Shown: positions 43,716 through 53,014 of the stretch, piece after piece
Layout of the letters: every line of letters starts with the position of its first letter
How positions within the stretch are numbered: the first letter of the stretch is position 1
Source: DAOUJH01 sp965116555
Lineage (GTDB): Bacteria > Chloroflexota > Dehalococcoidia > Lucifugimonadales > QGNO01
Reading direction: 5' to 3'
Assembly: GCA_965116555.1 (NCBI GenBank)
Contig: OZ220698.1
Span: forward strand, 1-64,000
DNA length: 64,000 nt
Notes under the pieces: model-generated
The model's input: the letters and a program-made list of their open reading frames with translations, nothing else
What the model was told of the DNA's origin: nothing
The model's database searches: none
Made by a program: the position numbers and the translations under genes

Positions 43716-46700
43716 GTGACGGCAGTCGTGCTGATAGCCGTCATAACGGCGCTGGCCGCCGTCCTGTTCTCCGCGTCCATGGCTTACGCACAGGAGCCTG
43801 CGCCCGAACCCACACAGAGGCAGGCATCACCGGTCCCTACACCTGAGCCAACTCCCGAGCCTACATCAGAACCCACACCCGCTTCCACAGCGGAGCCAAC
43901 TCCCGAGCCTACACCAGAACCCACACCCGCTCCCACAGCGGAGCCAACTCCCGAACCCACGCCTGAGCCAACTCCCGAACCCACGCCTGAGTCAACACCG
44001 GAGCCTGCGCCGGAACCGACGCCGGAGCCAACCGCGGAACCAACACCGGAGAACAACCTGGCGCCGGTCTTCAAACTGGCGATCAGCGGGCTGTCATTCC
44101 AGGAAGGCGCAGAAGCCACCGATGTCACGCTGCCCAAAGCTGACGGCGGCGACGGCGATCTGACCTACAGCCTGACAGGCCTGCCCGAGGGGATGACTTT
44201 CGAAGCGGGTACCCGCGTCCTTGGCGGCACACCGTCTGAGGCGGGCGAGTTCGAGCTGACCTACACCGCGACCGACGAGGACGGCGACCAGGCCTCGTTC
44301 GACTTCACCATCACTGTGCAGGCGGCCCTGCGGACGGCGGCGCAGGGATCAGGCATCAAGCCAGGCGGGTTGGGTGCCCCGACGCTGACACGCGTGCGGT
44401 TCACCGAGAAAACAAACCCTGCGCTCGACGTAACCTGGAATGCCCCGATCGACAATGGGGCGGTCATCACTGGCTATGAGCTCCAATACCGAAAACAGGG
44501 CGCAGCTAATTGGATGTCCTACAGCGGCACGCTGAACGCTGACAGGACCACCATTCCCAGGCTGTCTAACTTGGAAGCGGGCGCCACCTACGAGGTGCAA
44601 TTGCGCGCTCTCAGCGGGGCCGGTTCGGGACCCTGGTCGGACACAGGTTCCGGCCGCGCCAATCGCTCGCCGCAGTCCACAGAACCGGCAAACCTGTCAC
44701 TCGCTCCCCAGATCCTGTGGGGCGGCGATGACTACATTCGCTCCATCAGTGACAAATTCTCGGATGCAGATGGAGACAAGCTGACATACAAGGCGTCGGC
44801 AAAATATCCCGGTGTCTTCACGGTCACCACAGAGGGCAGTAACCCCGTCAACATGAGAGTCCAGGCCCTCAACCCGGCCACCTCGAACATTACCTACGAG
44901 GTCAGTGACGGCTACGGCGGACACGCCTTCAAGACACTCCCGTTCAGCGGCGTCGCCTACCCGACCCTGAGCATTGCCGAGAACTCCGCCGCGAGTACGG
45001 ATGTTGGCGACGCGATTACCGGTACGCCCTACGGAACTGAGACGCTCACATACTCACTATCAGGCGATGCGGCAGACGCCTTCGCGATTGACTCGTCCAC
45101 GGGCCAGATCAGCGTGAAGTCGGGCGCGACGCTGGACTATGAGACTACGACCTCCTACAGCGGCAGGGTAAGCTGGACGGTGCAGGGCCAGGAAGCCTAC
45201 GTGGATCTCACAATAAATGTTCTGGACTTGCCGCAGGTGCAGAACCTACAGGTCACCCGCAAACAATTCGATGGCCCCAGCGAGCCGGCCCTGACCGTAA
45301 CCTGGACGACGTTTGCAGGCGGTGCGACCATTACCGACTACAATCTCCAGTACCGCAAGAAGGGCTCCACTGCGTGGACAGACATCGATTCGCAAACCAC
45401 CCAAACCAGTATCGACATTACTGAACTGGAACCGGGCTCAACCTACGAGGTGCGGATGCAGGCGGCGGCCGGAAGCGAGAGCGGCTCCTGGACCGACATC
45501 GTGGAAGGACAGACCAACTCCCCACCAACGACAGCCAGCACACACCTCATTGAAGCTACTTTTCATTGGGGTTTCACCGCATACAGTGAATCCGCCATGT
45601 CAACCTATTTCACCGACGCCGACAGCGACACGCTGACCTGGTCGGTCTCTTCGGCGTATCCCGGCGTGATCGCTGCCGGGATAGACGAGTCCACCTCCAG
45701 GCTATGGGTTAGGCCCGTCAACCCCGGTGCGGCATTGGTTACCTATGGTGCGCACGACGGGTACGGCGGGTATGCCTCTCAAACCGTGAAGATAACCGGC
45801 ACAGCGAACGAGGTTCGGAGCGTCGCTGAGAACTCACCTGCCGGGACTGCAGTCGGCCGCACTGTGCAGGGAATCTCCTATAACGGCGAAACACTGACCC
45901 ACACGTTGACCGGCGAAGCGGCGACCTACTTCGACATCGATGGGGCCACCGGCCAGATCAGCGTGAAGCAGGGAACCGCCCTGGACTATGAGAGCAAGAG
46001 TTCTTACACAGGAAAAGTGCACTGGACGGTGCAAGGCCAAGCGGTAGCTGCCAACCTCACCATCAAAGTGACGAACCTCGAAGCGGGCAAGCCCGGCACG
46101 CCGGTGCTCACACGCACACAGTTCAACGAGCCGACCAATCCCGCGCTGGACGTGGCATGGACGGCTGCGCCCGCAAACGGCACAATCATTGCGTGGTATG
46201 AGGCGCAATACCGGGAGAAGGTTGCCGAGGGCGAGGAGGCCAATACATGGATCGACATCCTCGAATCCGGCTCCTACAAGATTCCGCCCGATATAACCGG
46301 CATCAACCTGCCCAACTTGAAAGAGGGCGCGACCTATGAGGCGCAGGTGCGAGTGATGAGCGAAGAAGAAGGCCCCAGCCCCTGGTCGGACATTGGGGAG
46401 GGCACGGCCAACCGTCCGCCGCACCTCACCAGCGTCTACCTGACTGATATCAGTATCGCGTGGGGCCCCGTCGGCGTGTTAGGTGGAATCGTGCCCCACT
46501 TTGAAGATGATGATGGCGACACGCTGACCTACTCGGCATCACCGGAATATCCCGGCCTTATCAACGCTTTTATACATAACGCTACCGGGGTGTGGACAAA
46601 GGCCGTCAACCCCGGCAGGTCAACGGTCGCCTACGGCGCCCACGACGGATACGGCGGGTATGTGTTTCGCACCTATGAGGCAACCGGAGTCGCCAATGAG

Positions 46701-49700
46701 ACCCGCAGCGTAGCTGAGAACTCTCCCGCGGGCACGGCGGTCGGACGGACCGTGCAGGGAGTGCCATATAACGGCGAGACGCTGACCCATACCCTGACCG
46801 GTGAGGCGGCGGACGCCTTCGACATCGATGGGGCCACTGGCCAGATCAGCGTGAAGCAAGGTGCAACGCTGGACTACGAGACCAAGGCGTTCTACACCGG
46901 CAAGGTGGAGTGGACGGTGCAGGGCCAAGCGGCTGTGGCCAATCTCACCATCAACGTCACCGACGTCGAAGCGGGCCAGCCCGGCACGCCGGCGATGACT
47001 CGCACGCAGTTCAGCCAGCCGTCGGATCCGGCGCTGGACGTGGCATGGACGGCTGCGCCCGCAAACGGCATAACCATCACCGGCTACGAGGCACAGTACC
47101 GCAAGAAGGGCTCAACTGCGTGGACGGATTACACCGTCGACGACGGTAACGGCAACCAAACCACGACGCTGCCCGCATCCACAGGCGCCATCAATCTCCC
47201 GGACCTGGAGGCGGGCGCGACCTACGAGCTACAGGTGCGGGCGCTGACCAGTAAGGAAGGCGAAGGCCCCTGGTCGAACATCGGAGAAGGCACGGCCAAC
47301 ACCCCGCCTAAGGCCAACGGCGCGGATCTTGCTGACGCCACGATCACCATCAACACCGCCACCGACTATGACATCAGCGGCAAGTTCACGGACGCCGACA
47401 ACGATACACTGACCTACTCTGGCTCCTCGGCGTATCCCGGTGTGCTCTCAGTCTCCATAACGGGCAGCGATTCCGACACCCTGACGGTAACCGCTGTCAA
47501 CCCCGCAGCGTCCGTCGTCACCTACAGAGTCAGCGACGGCTATGGTGGGTACGCCTCACGCACCGTAACGATCACCGGGCAGGCGAGCGTGACCCGGAGT
47601 GTGAACGAGAACTCCGCCGCAGGCACTGCTGTCGGCGCGCCTGTGACGGGCACGCCCTACAACAGTGAGACACTGACCTACTCGCTGACGGGAGACGCAG
47701 TAAACGCCTTCGTCATCGACTCTGCCACCGGCCAGATCAGCGTGAAGCAGGGCGTGACGCTGGACTACGAGACGAAGAGTTCCTATACCGGACAGGTGAG
47801 CTGGATAGTGCAGGGCCAGACCGCTACTGCTAGCCTCACCATCAACGTGAACGACCTCGAAGCAGGCAAACCCGGGACGCCGACACTCACCCGCACACCT
47901 TCCAGTGTGCAGATGAACCCAGCGCTGGACGTGGCTTGGACTGCGGCAGCGGCCAGTGGCACGACGATCACCGGCTACGAGGCGCAGTACCGCAAGAAGG
48001 GCTCAACTGCGTGGACGGACTACACCATCGACGACGGCAACGGCGGCCAGACCAAGACGCTGCCCGCATCGACACGCGCCATCAACCTGCCCGATCTGGA
48101 CGCGGGTGCGACGTACGAGGCGCAGATTCGGGCCATCACCAGCGACGAGGGCGAAGGGCCATGGTCGGACATTGGAGAGGGCACGGCCAACACCCCACCG
48201 ACCGGCACGGGAACTGGCTACCCTACCTCGACGTGGAAATACAATACGACCGTTAGACACACCTTGACGCTCGTCCACCACTTCACAGACGCGGACGGCG
48301 ACACGCTCACATATACGGCCACCCCGTCGCATCCGGGCCTGAACAACGCCTGGGTGGAAGATCCGGATGTCCTGGCTGTGCACATCATGAACCCTGGCGA
48401 AACTAGCGTCACATACAGGGCTCATGACTCCTACGGTGGAGTCAGCGGCGATTCCATAGCTTCATACGTTGGCACCGGCAACGTGACCCGCACCGTCCCC
48501 GAGAACGCCCCGCACGACACCATGGTCGGCGACCGGGTACAGGGGGTTAGCTGGAATGGTGGCACCCTGGCGCTGGGCTACAAGCTGACCGGTGAACTGG
48601 CGACGTCCGGGAACTTCTATATCAAGCCGCATGGCAGGATCCGCGTGAAGAGTGGGGCCGTGCTGGACTACGAAACCAAGAGCTCCTACACCGGCAAGGT
48701 GGAATACACCGTAAACGGCCACGCGACTGCCATCAACGTCACGATCAACCTGACGGACCGCGAGGCTGGCAAGCCCGGCACGCCGACGGTCACTCGCACG
48801 CAGTTCAGCAAGCCGACCAATCCCGCGCTGGACGTGGCATGGACGGCTGCGCCCGCCAACGGTACAACCATCACCGGCTATGAAGCGCAGTACCGTGTGA
48901 AGGTTGCTGAGGGCGAAACCGCCAACGCATGGACGCTCTACAAATACGATGATCCCGAAAACCCCGGCACCCAGATCAGCAAGCTGTCGGCATCGACGCT
49001 AAGCATCAACCTCCCGGATCTGGAGGCGGGGGCGACTTACGAGGCGCAGGTGCGGGCGACCACCAGCAAGGAAGGAGAAGGTCCCTGGTCGGATGTTGGG
49101 TCGGGGCGGGCCAACAGGCCGCCCGCCGCCAGCGGAGCGGGCCTTGCCGACGCCACCATCGCTGTCGGAGCTACCGATTATGACATCAGCGACAAGTTCT
49201 CAGACGCGGACGGCGACGCATTAACTTACTCGGCCTCCTCGGCGCACGTCGGCGTGCTCACGACTGCAATCACAGGTGGCACGCTGACGGCAACCGCCGT
49301 CAATCCGGCCTCGACAACGGTCACCTACGGGGCGAACGACGGCTACGGCGGCTATGCCTCGCGCACCGTGATGATCACTGGGCAAGCTAACGTGACCCGG
49401 AGTGTGGATGAGAACTCTGCTGCGGGGACGGCGGTGGGTGGCCCTGTGACCGGGACGTCCTACGACGACGGCAACGAACAGACGGATGATGCGCTGAGCT
49501 ACACGCTTGCGGGTGATGCGGCGGGCGTCTTCGTCATCGACTCTGCCACCGGCCAGATCAGCGTGAAGCAAGGCGCTACTCTGGACTACGAGACAACGAC
49601 CTCCTACACTGGCACGGTGGGGTACACCGTGCAGGGCCAGTCGGCGTCGGTCAGCCTTACCATCAACATCACCGACCTGGAGGCGGGGAAGCCCGGAACA

Positions 49701-51899
49701 CCGACGCTGACGCGCACGGAGTTCGATGAGCAGTCGAATCCGGCGCTGGACGTGACTTGGACGGCTGCCCAGGCTAACGGCACGACCATCACGGGCTACG
49801 AGGCACAGTACCGCAAGAAGGTTGCCCAGGGCGAGACGTCCAACACGTGGACGGACTACACCGTCGACGATGGTAGCGGCAACCAGACCAAGACCCTGCC
49901 GGCATCGACACACACCATCAACCTGCCAAACCTGGACGTGGGCGCGACCTATGAAGTGCAGGTGCGCGCGCTGACCAGCCTGGAGGGTGAGGGTCCTTGG
50001 TCGGACATTGGAGAGGGCACGGCCAACCAGCCGCCGACCGCCAATGGCGCGGGTCTAGCTGATGCCACAATCGCTCTTGACACCGCCACGGGCTACGACG
50101 TCAGCGGCAAGTTCACGGACGCTGACAGCGACACGCTCAGCTATTCGGCCTCCGCAGAATATCCCGGTGTGCTTACGGTGGCGATTACGGGCACTGACTC
50201 CGATACCCTGAGTGTAACCGCCATCAACCCCGCCGCTTCCACTGTCACCTACGGGGCGCATGACGGGTACGGGGGTTACGTTAAACGTACGGTGACAATC
50301 ACCGGCCAAGCGAGTGCTACTCGAAGCGTTGCGGAGAATTCCGCAGGCGGCACGGTGGTGGGCGACCCGGTCACGGGGACGCCTCACGGAACCGAGACGC
50401 TGAGCTATTCGCTGACGGGCAGTGCGGCAAACGCTTTCGTTATCGACTCGTCTACGGGCCAGATCACCGTCAAGACGGGCGTGACGCTGGACTATGAGAC
50501 CAAGAACTCCTACACGGGAGCGGTCGAGTACACCGTGCAGGGCCAGACGGCCACAGTCAACCTGACCATCAACGTCACCGACGTGACGGGGCCAGAGACG
50601 CCCGCCGCGCCGACCGTCGAGGCAGGCGCATCCGAGCCCGCCACCTCGCTCGACGTGAGCTGGACGGCTCCGGATGACCTCGGCTCGGCCATCACCGGCT
50701 ACCGCGTGCGCTACCGCACTGCAGGTCCGACGGACTGGACGGATCACACCTTCAGCGGCACGACCACCGAAACTACCATCGAGGGCCTCGATGCGGCCAC
50801 CATCTACAGAGTGCAGATCCTGGCCGTGAACGCTGAGGGCGAGAGCGACTGGTCGGCGAGCGGTACGGGCGTGACCGGCCCCGTCCAGATCGACGCCGAG
50901 CGCGAGGTGCCAGAGAATGCACAGGCGGGCGCCCCGGTGGGCGATCCGGTGACGGCAACCGACCCAGACGGCCACACACTCACCTACAGTGTGGTGGCCG
51001 ACCTCGTCGAGGCAGAGGGCAAGCAGCGCTCTCGCCGGACCACGAGCGAGTTCGTCATCGACGCGGCGACCGGTCAGATCAGGGTGGCCCACGGCGCTCA
51101 CCTGGACTACGAGACGGCGCACCGCCACCACCTGACGGTGCAGGCGACCCACGCAGCGTCAGGCCTCTCTAACGGACACATTGTCAACGCCGTGATCAGC
51201 GTGACCATCAACGTGACAGACGTGTACGAGCCGCCCGTGTCGACGCCCCCGTCGGCTGAGCCGCAGGTGAGCCCGGCGCCGGAACCGACGCCGGAGCCGA
51301 CACCAGAACCACCTAGCATCACGCCGGAACCGACGCCGGAGCCGACACCAGAACCACCTGGCACCACGCCGGAACCGACACCGGAGCCGACACCAGAACC
51401 ACCTGGCACGACGCCGGAGCCGACACCAGAACCACCTGGCACCACGCCGGAGCCGACACCAGAACCACCTGGCACCACGCCAGATCCGACGCCGGAGCCG
51501 ACACCAGTGCCAGCACGGGGTTCTGCGACTGGGTCGACACCTGAGCCGACGCCGGAACCTACGCCAGAGCCGACGTCCACAGCAACAGCCGCACCCGTGC
51601 TGGGGTTGCAGATATCCAATCCAAACGCGCCCCTGCGGCAACTGTCGCAGCGCAATGTAGGAAGGGCCGACCTCTATCTGCCGATTCGCTCAGCAGCGGA
51701 TGGTGAGAGCGATGCGTTGGTCCAGATGGAGGTCCCTGTCGCTCAGCTTGTGACAGACGACGATTTCGGCCTGTCGTCATTGCCTTTAAGGTCACTGCCT
51801 TTCTGGTGGTGGACGCTGGCTTTGTTCACGATCGCCCGGCGGCGGCGAGACTGGCAGGGCCCGATACCAGCAATGAACCTGATCAAAAGGTTGGTCTAA
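43716..51899 (+). CDS. Giant repetitive surface protein (fibronectin III and cadherin-like repeats)
   Basis: About 2,727 residues from GTG 43716. The strongest ribosome site (GGGAGGAG 43667-43674) points to an in-frame ATA at 43680, so the true start may lie 12 codons upstream. Signal peptide (about 1-25, ending SMAYAQE), Pro-Thr-Glu linker (about 25-115), an Ig/cadherin-like domain, then eight fibronectin III units (GKPGTPTLTRT...LDVAWTA) alternating with eight cadherin-like units (ENSAAGTAVG...IDSATGQISVK...LDYET), a second Pro-Thr-Glu linker and a C-terminal hydrophobic stretch LPFWWWTLALFTIARRRR resembling a sorting/anchor signal. Expected to be a long cell-surface stalk or adhesin. Confidence 0.85.
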   Translation: MTAVVLIAVITALAAVLFSASMAYAQEPAPEPTQRQASPVPTPEPTPEPTSEPTPASTAEPTPEPTPEPTPAPTAEPTPEPTPEPTPEPTPESTPEPAPEPTPEPTAEPTPENNLAPVFKLAISGLSFQEGAEATDVTLPKADGGDGDLTYSLTGLPEGMTFEAGTRVLGGTPSEAGEFELTYTATDEDGDQASFDFTITVQAALRTAAQGSGIKPGGLGAPTLTRVRFTEKTNPALDVTWNAPIDNGAVITGYELQYRKQGAANWMSYSGTLNADRTTIPRLSNLEAGATYEVQLRALSGAGSGPWSDTGSGRANRSPQSTEPANLSLAPQILWGGDDYIRSISDKFSDADGDKLTYKASAKYPGVFTVTTEGSNPVNMRVQALNPATSNITYEVSDGYGGHAFKTLPFSGVAYPTLSIAENSAASTDVGDAITGTPYGTETLTYSLSGDAADAFAIDSSTGQISVKSGATLDYETTTSYSGRVSWTVQGQEAYVDLTINVLDLPQVQNLQVTRKQFDGPSEPALTVTWTTFAGGATITDYNLQYRKKGSTAWTDIDSQTTQTSIDITELEPGSTYEVRMQAAAGSESGSWTDIVEGQTNSPPTTASTHLIEATFHWGFTAYSESAMSTYFTDADSDTLTWSVSSAYPGVIAAGIDESTSRLWVRPVNPGAALVTYGAHDGYGGYASQTVKITGTANEVRSVAENSPAGTAVGRTVQGISYNGETLTHTLTGEAATYFDIDGATGQISVKQGTALDYESKSSYTGKVHWTVQGQAVAANLTIKVTNLEAGKPGTPVLTRTQFNEPTNPALDVAWTAAPANGTIIAWYEAQYREKVAEGEEANTWIDILESGSYKIPPDITGINLPNLKEGATYEAQVRVMSEEEGPSPWSDIGEGTANRPPHLTSVYLTDISIAWGPVGVLGGIVPHFEDDDGDTLTYSASPEYPGLINAFIHNATGVWTKAVNPGRSTVAYGAHDGYGGYVFRTYEATGVANETRSVAENSPAGTAVGRTVQGVPYNGETLTHTLTGEAADAFDIDGATGQISVKQGATLDYETKAFYTGKVEWTVQGQAAVANLTINVTDVEAGQPGTPAMTRTQFSQPSDPALDVAWTAAPANGITITGYEAQYRKKGSTAWTDYTVDDGNGNQTTTLPASTGAINLPDLEAGATYELQVRALTSKEGEGPWSNIGEGTANTPPKANGADLADATITINTATDYDISGKFTDADNDTLTYSGSSAYPGVLSVSITGSDSDTLTVTAVNPAASVVTYRVSDGYGGYASRTVTITGQASVTRSVNENSAAGTAVGAPVTGTPYNSETLTYSLTGDAVNAFVIDSATGQISVKQGVTLDYETKSSYTGQVSWIVQGQTATASLTINVNDLEAGKPGTPTLTRTPSSVQMNPALDVAWTAAAASGTTITGYEAQYRKKGSTAWTDYTIDDGNGGQTKTLPASTRAINLPDLDAGATYEAQIRAITSDEGEGPWSDIGEGTANTPPTGTGTGYPTSTWKYNTTVRHTLTLVHHFTDADGDTLTYTATPSHPGLNNAWVEDPDVLAVHIMNPGETSVTYRAHDSYGGVSGDSIASYVGTGNVTRTVPENAPHDTMVGDRVQGVSWNGGTLALGYKLTGELATSGNFYIKPHGRIRVKSGAVLDYETKSSYTGKVEYTVNGHATAINVTINLTDREAGKPGTPTVTRTQFSKPTNPALDVAWTAAPANGTTITGYEAQYRVKVAEGETANAWTLYKYDDPENPGTQISKLSASTLSINLPDLEAGATYEAQVRATTSKEGEGPWSDVGSGRANRPPAASGAGLADATIAVGATDYDISDKFSDADGDALTYSASSAHVGVLTTAITGGTLTATAVNPASTTVTYGANDGYGGYASRTVMITGQANVTRSVDENSAAGTAVGGPVTGTSYDDGNEQTDDALSYTLAGDAAGVFVIDSATGQISVKQGATLDYETTTSYTGTVGYTVQGQSASVSLTINITDLEAGKPGTPTLTRTEFDEQSNPALDVTWTAAQANGTTITGYEAQYRKKVAQGETSNTWTDYTVDDGSGNQTKTLPASTHTINLPNLDVGATYEVQVRALTSLEGEGPWSDIGEGTANQPPTANGAGLADATIALDTATGYDVSGKFTDADSDTLSYSASAEYPGVLTVAITGTDSDTLSVTAINPAASTVTYGAHDGYGGYVKRTVTITGQASATRSVAENSAGGTVVGDPVTGTPHGTETLSYSLTGSAANAFVIDSSTGQITVKTGVTLDYETKNSYTGAVEYTVQGQTATVNLTINVTDVTGPETPAAPTVEAGASEPATSLDVSWTAPDDLGSAITGYRVRYRTAGPTDWTDHTFSGTTTETTIEGLDAATIYRVQILAVNAEGESDWSASGTGVTGPVQIDAEREVPENAQAGAPVGDPVTATDPDGHTLTYSVVADLVEAEGKQRSRRTTSEFVIDAATGQIRVAHGAHLDYETAHRHHLTVQATHAASGLSNGHIVNAVISVTINVTDVYEPPVSTPPSAEPQVSPAPEPTPEPTPEPPSITPEPTPEPTPEPPGTTPEPTPEPTPEPPGTTPEPTPEPPGTTPEPTPEPPGTTPDPTPEPTPVPARGSATGSTPEPTPEPTPEPTSTATAAPVLGLQISNPNAPLRQLSQRNVGRADLYLPIRSAADGESDALVQMEVPVAQLVTDDDFGLSSLPLRSLPFWWWTLALFTIARRRRDWQGPIPAMNLIKRLV
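44350..51230 (+). repeat. Eight tandem modules of about 0.86 kb
   Basis: The module FN3 - TANxPP linker - DATI...DISGKFTDAD domain - cadherin-like domain recurs eight times with a period near 850-870 bases. Central copies are very similar, outer ones diverged, as expected for expansion by unequal recombination. Flanking Pro-Thr-Glu linkers (43800-44050 and 51280-51570) are separate short-period repeats. Confidence 0.8.
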
Positions 51900-52039
51900 C
51901 AGATGCAGCGGCGAGATAAGAGCTTGTCGCTGCAATTCCCGCTCATGGTGAGCTTGATCGACCAGAGCAGAAAGACAAAGGGCCCGTAGTGTCTCGGTTT
52001 GAGTTGAAGGTCAAGTCGCAATAGACTGGTCAGTGTACC

Positions 52040-52068
52040 TTGTTATCATGCTGCTGAGAATTTATATA
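52040..52068 (+). promoter_or_regulatory. Promoter of the ankyrin gene
   Basis: TTGTTA (52040-52045), 17 bases, TATATA (52063-52068); start codon GTG 52085 follows closely, leaving a short leader of about ten bases. Confidence 0.5.
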
Positions 52069-52084
52069 GGGGTGGTTCGGCGAA

Positions 52085-53002
52085 GTGATTAACCATTCGA
52101 TCAGGATGACTTTCCCCAAGGTTGCATTCATTTTGGCATTTGCCATTGCAGTTGTTTTCCTTGCGGTCACGTTTACCGTTTTCGACCGTTCGCCGCGGGA
52201 GCCGACGGAGTGCGGCGTTCTGTGCGAGGCGGAGTTCTGGGCTTCGGCCGACGAGGCCGATGTAAATGCCCAACTAAGGAGTAATCCCGATCTGTCGGAA
52301 AAAGTGGGGGAGCTTGGCACCAGCGCGTTGCACATGGCTGTCTCCCAGACCAAGAATCCGGCGTTAGTATCCCTGCTTCTGGATGCCGGAGCAGACCTTG
52401 AAATGAGGAGCGATCTCAACTACTCGACGCCGTTGCACATGGCGGTTGCCTTCAACCGGGAACCGGCGGTATCTGAAATCCTTTTGGATCGCGGGGCTGA
52501 TATTGAGGCCCTGAACAAGAGCGGAGCCACGCCGCTGCATGTAGCTACGGCTTTGAACTCCAACCGGGAGGTTGTAGGTTTACTGCTGAGCCGTGGCGCC
52601 GATCCCTTAGCTCGCACCGACGAAGGCGCTAGCACGTTGCACACGGCAGCGTTCAATATGGAGTCGGGCATGCTGTCCCTGATTCTGGAGCACGGCGTCG
52701 ATGTGAAGCACCGCACCAGCAGCGGGCGTACCGCCCTGCATACCACCGCACTGCACAACCCCAACCCGGAGGCATTCAGGATCCTGTTGGAGAACGGCGC
52801 CGAAATTTCCGCCAAAGACGACGAGGGCATGACGCCGCTTCACTCGGCAGTGTACAAGAACCCGTCGGCTCATAGAGTGATTACCCTCCTGATTGAAAAC
52901 GGCGCCGACATCGATGTGGTCAACAGCGACGGGCTGACACCATGCCAGCTTGCGATGAATACGGGAGCCGGGGCCGAGGTGGAGCAACTGCTCTGTCGGT
53001 AA
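52085..53002 (+). CDS. Membrane-anchored ankyrin-repeat protein
   Basis: 305 residues from GTG 52085. One N-terminal membrane helix (about 12-33), a short stretch with two Cys (CGVLCEAEFW), then seven ankyrin repeats (GxTALHxAxxxxNPxxVxxLLxxGAD) from about 75 to the end. With the N-in signal anchor the repeats face outside. Such proteins act in protein binding; the target is unknown. Convergent with the protease gene. Confidence 0.85.
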   Translation: MINHSIRMTFPKVAFILAFAIAVVFLAVTFTVFDRSPREPTECGVLCEAEFWASADEADVNAQLRSNPDLSEKVGELGTSALHMAVSQTKNPALVSLLLDAGADLEMRSDLNYSTPLHMAVAFNREPAVSEILLDRGADIEALNKSGATPLHVATALNSNREVVGLLLSRGADPLARTDEGASTLHTAAFNMESGMLSLILEHGVDVKHRTSSGRTALHTTALHNPNPEAFRILLENGAEISAKDDEGMTPLHSAVYKNPSAHRVITLLIENGADIDVVNSDGLTPCQLAMNTGAGAEVEQLLCR

Positions 53003-53014
53003 GCCTGGGGCTTA
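53000..53014. terminator. Palindrome containing both stop codons of convergent genes
   Basis: TAAGCC-tgg-GGCTTA is a perfect 6-bp inverted repeat whose two ends are the TAA stops of the ankyrin gene (+) and the protease gene (-). It is short and without T tract, so at best a weak terminator. Confidence 0.35.

Noticed and set aside
43800..44050. Short regular repeats that could be taken for a CRISPR array
   Set aside because: They encode in-frame Pro-Thr-Glu repeats of the surface protein; units are too short and there are no unique spacers or cas genes.
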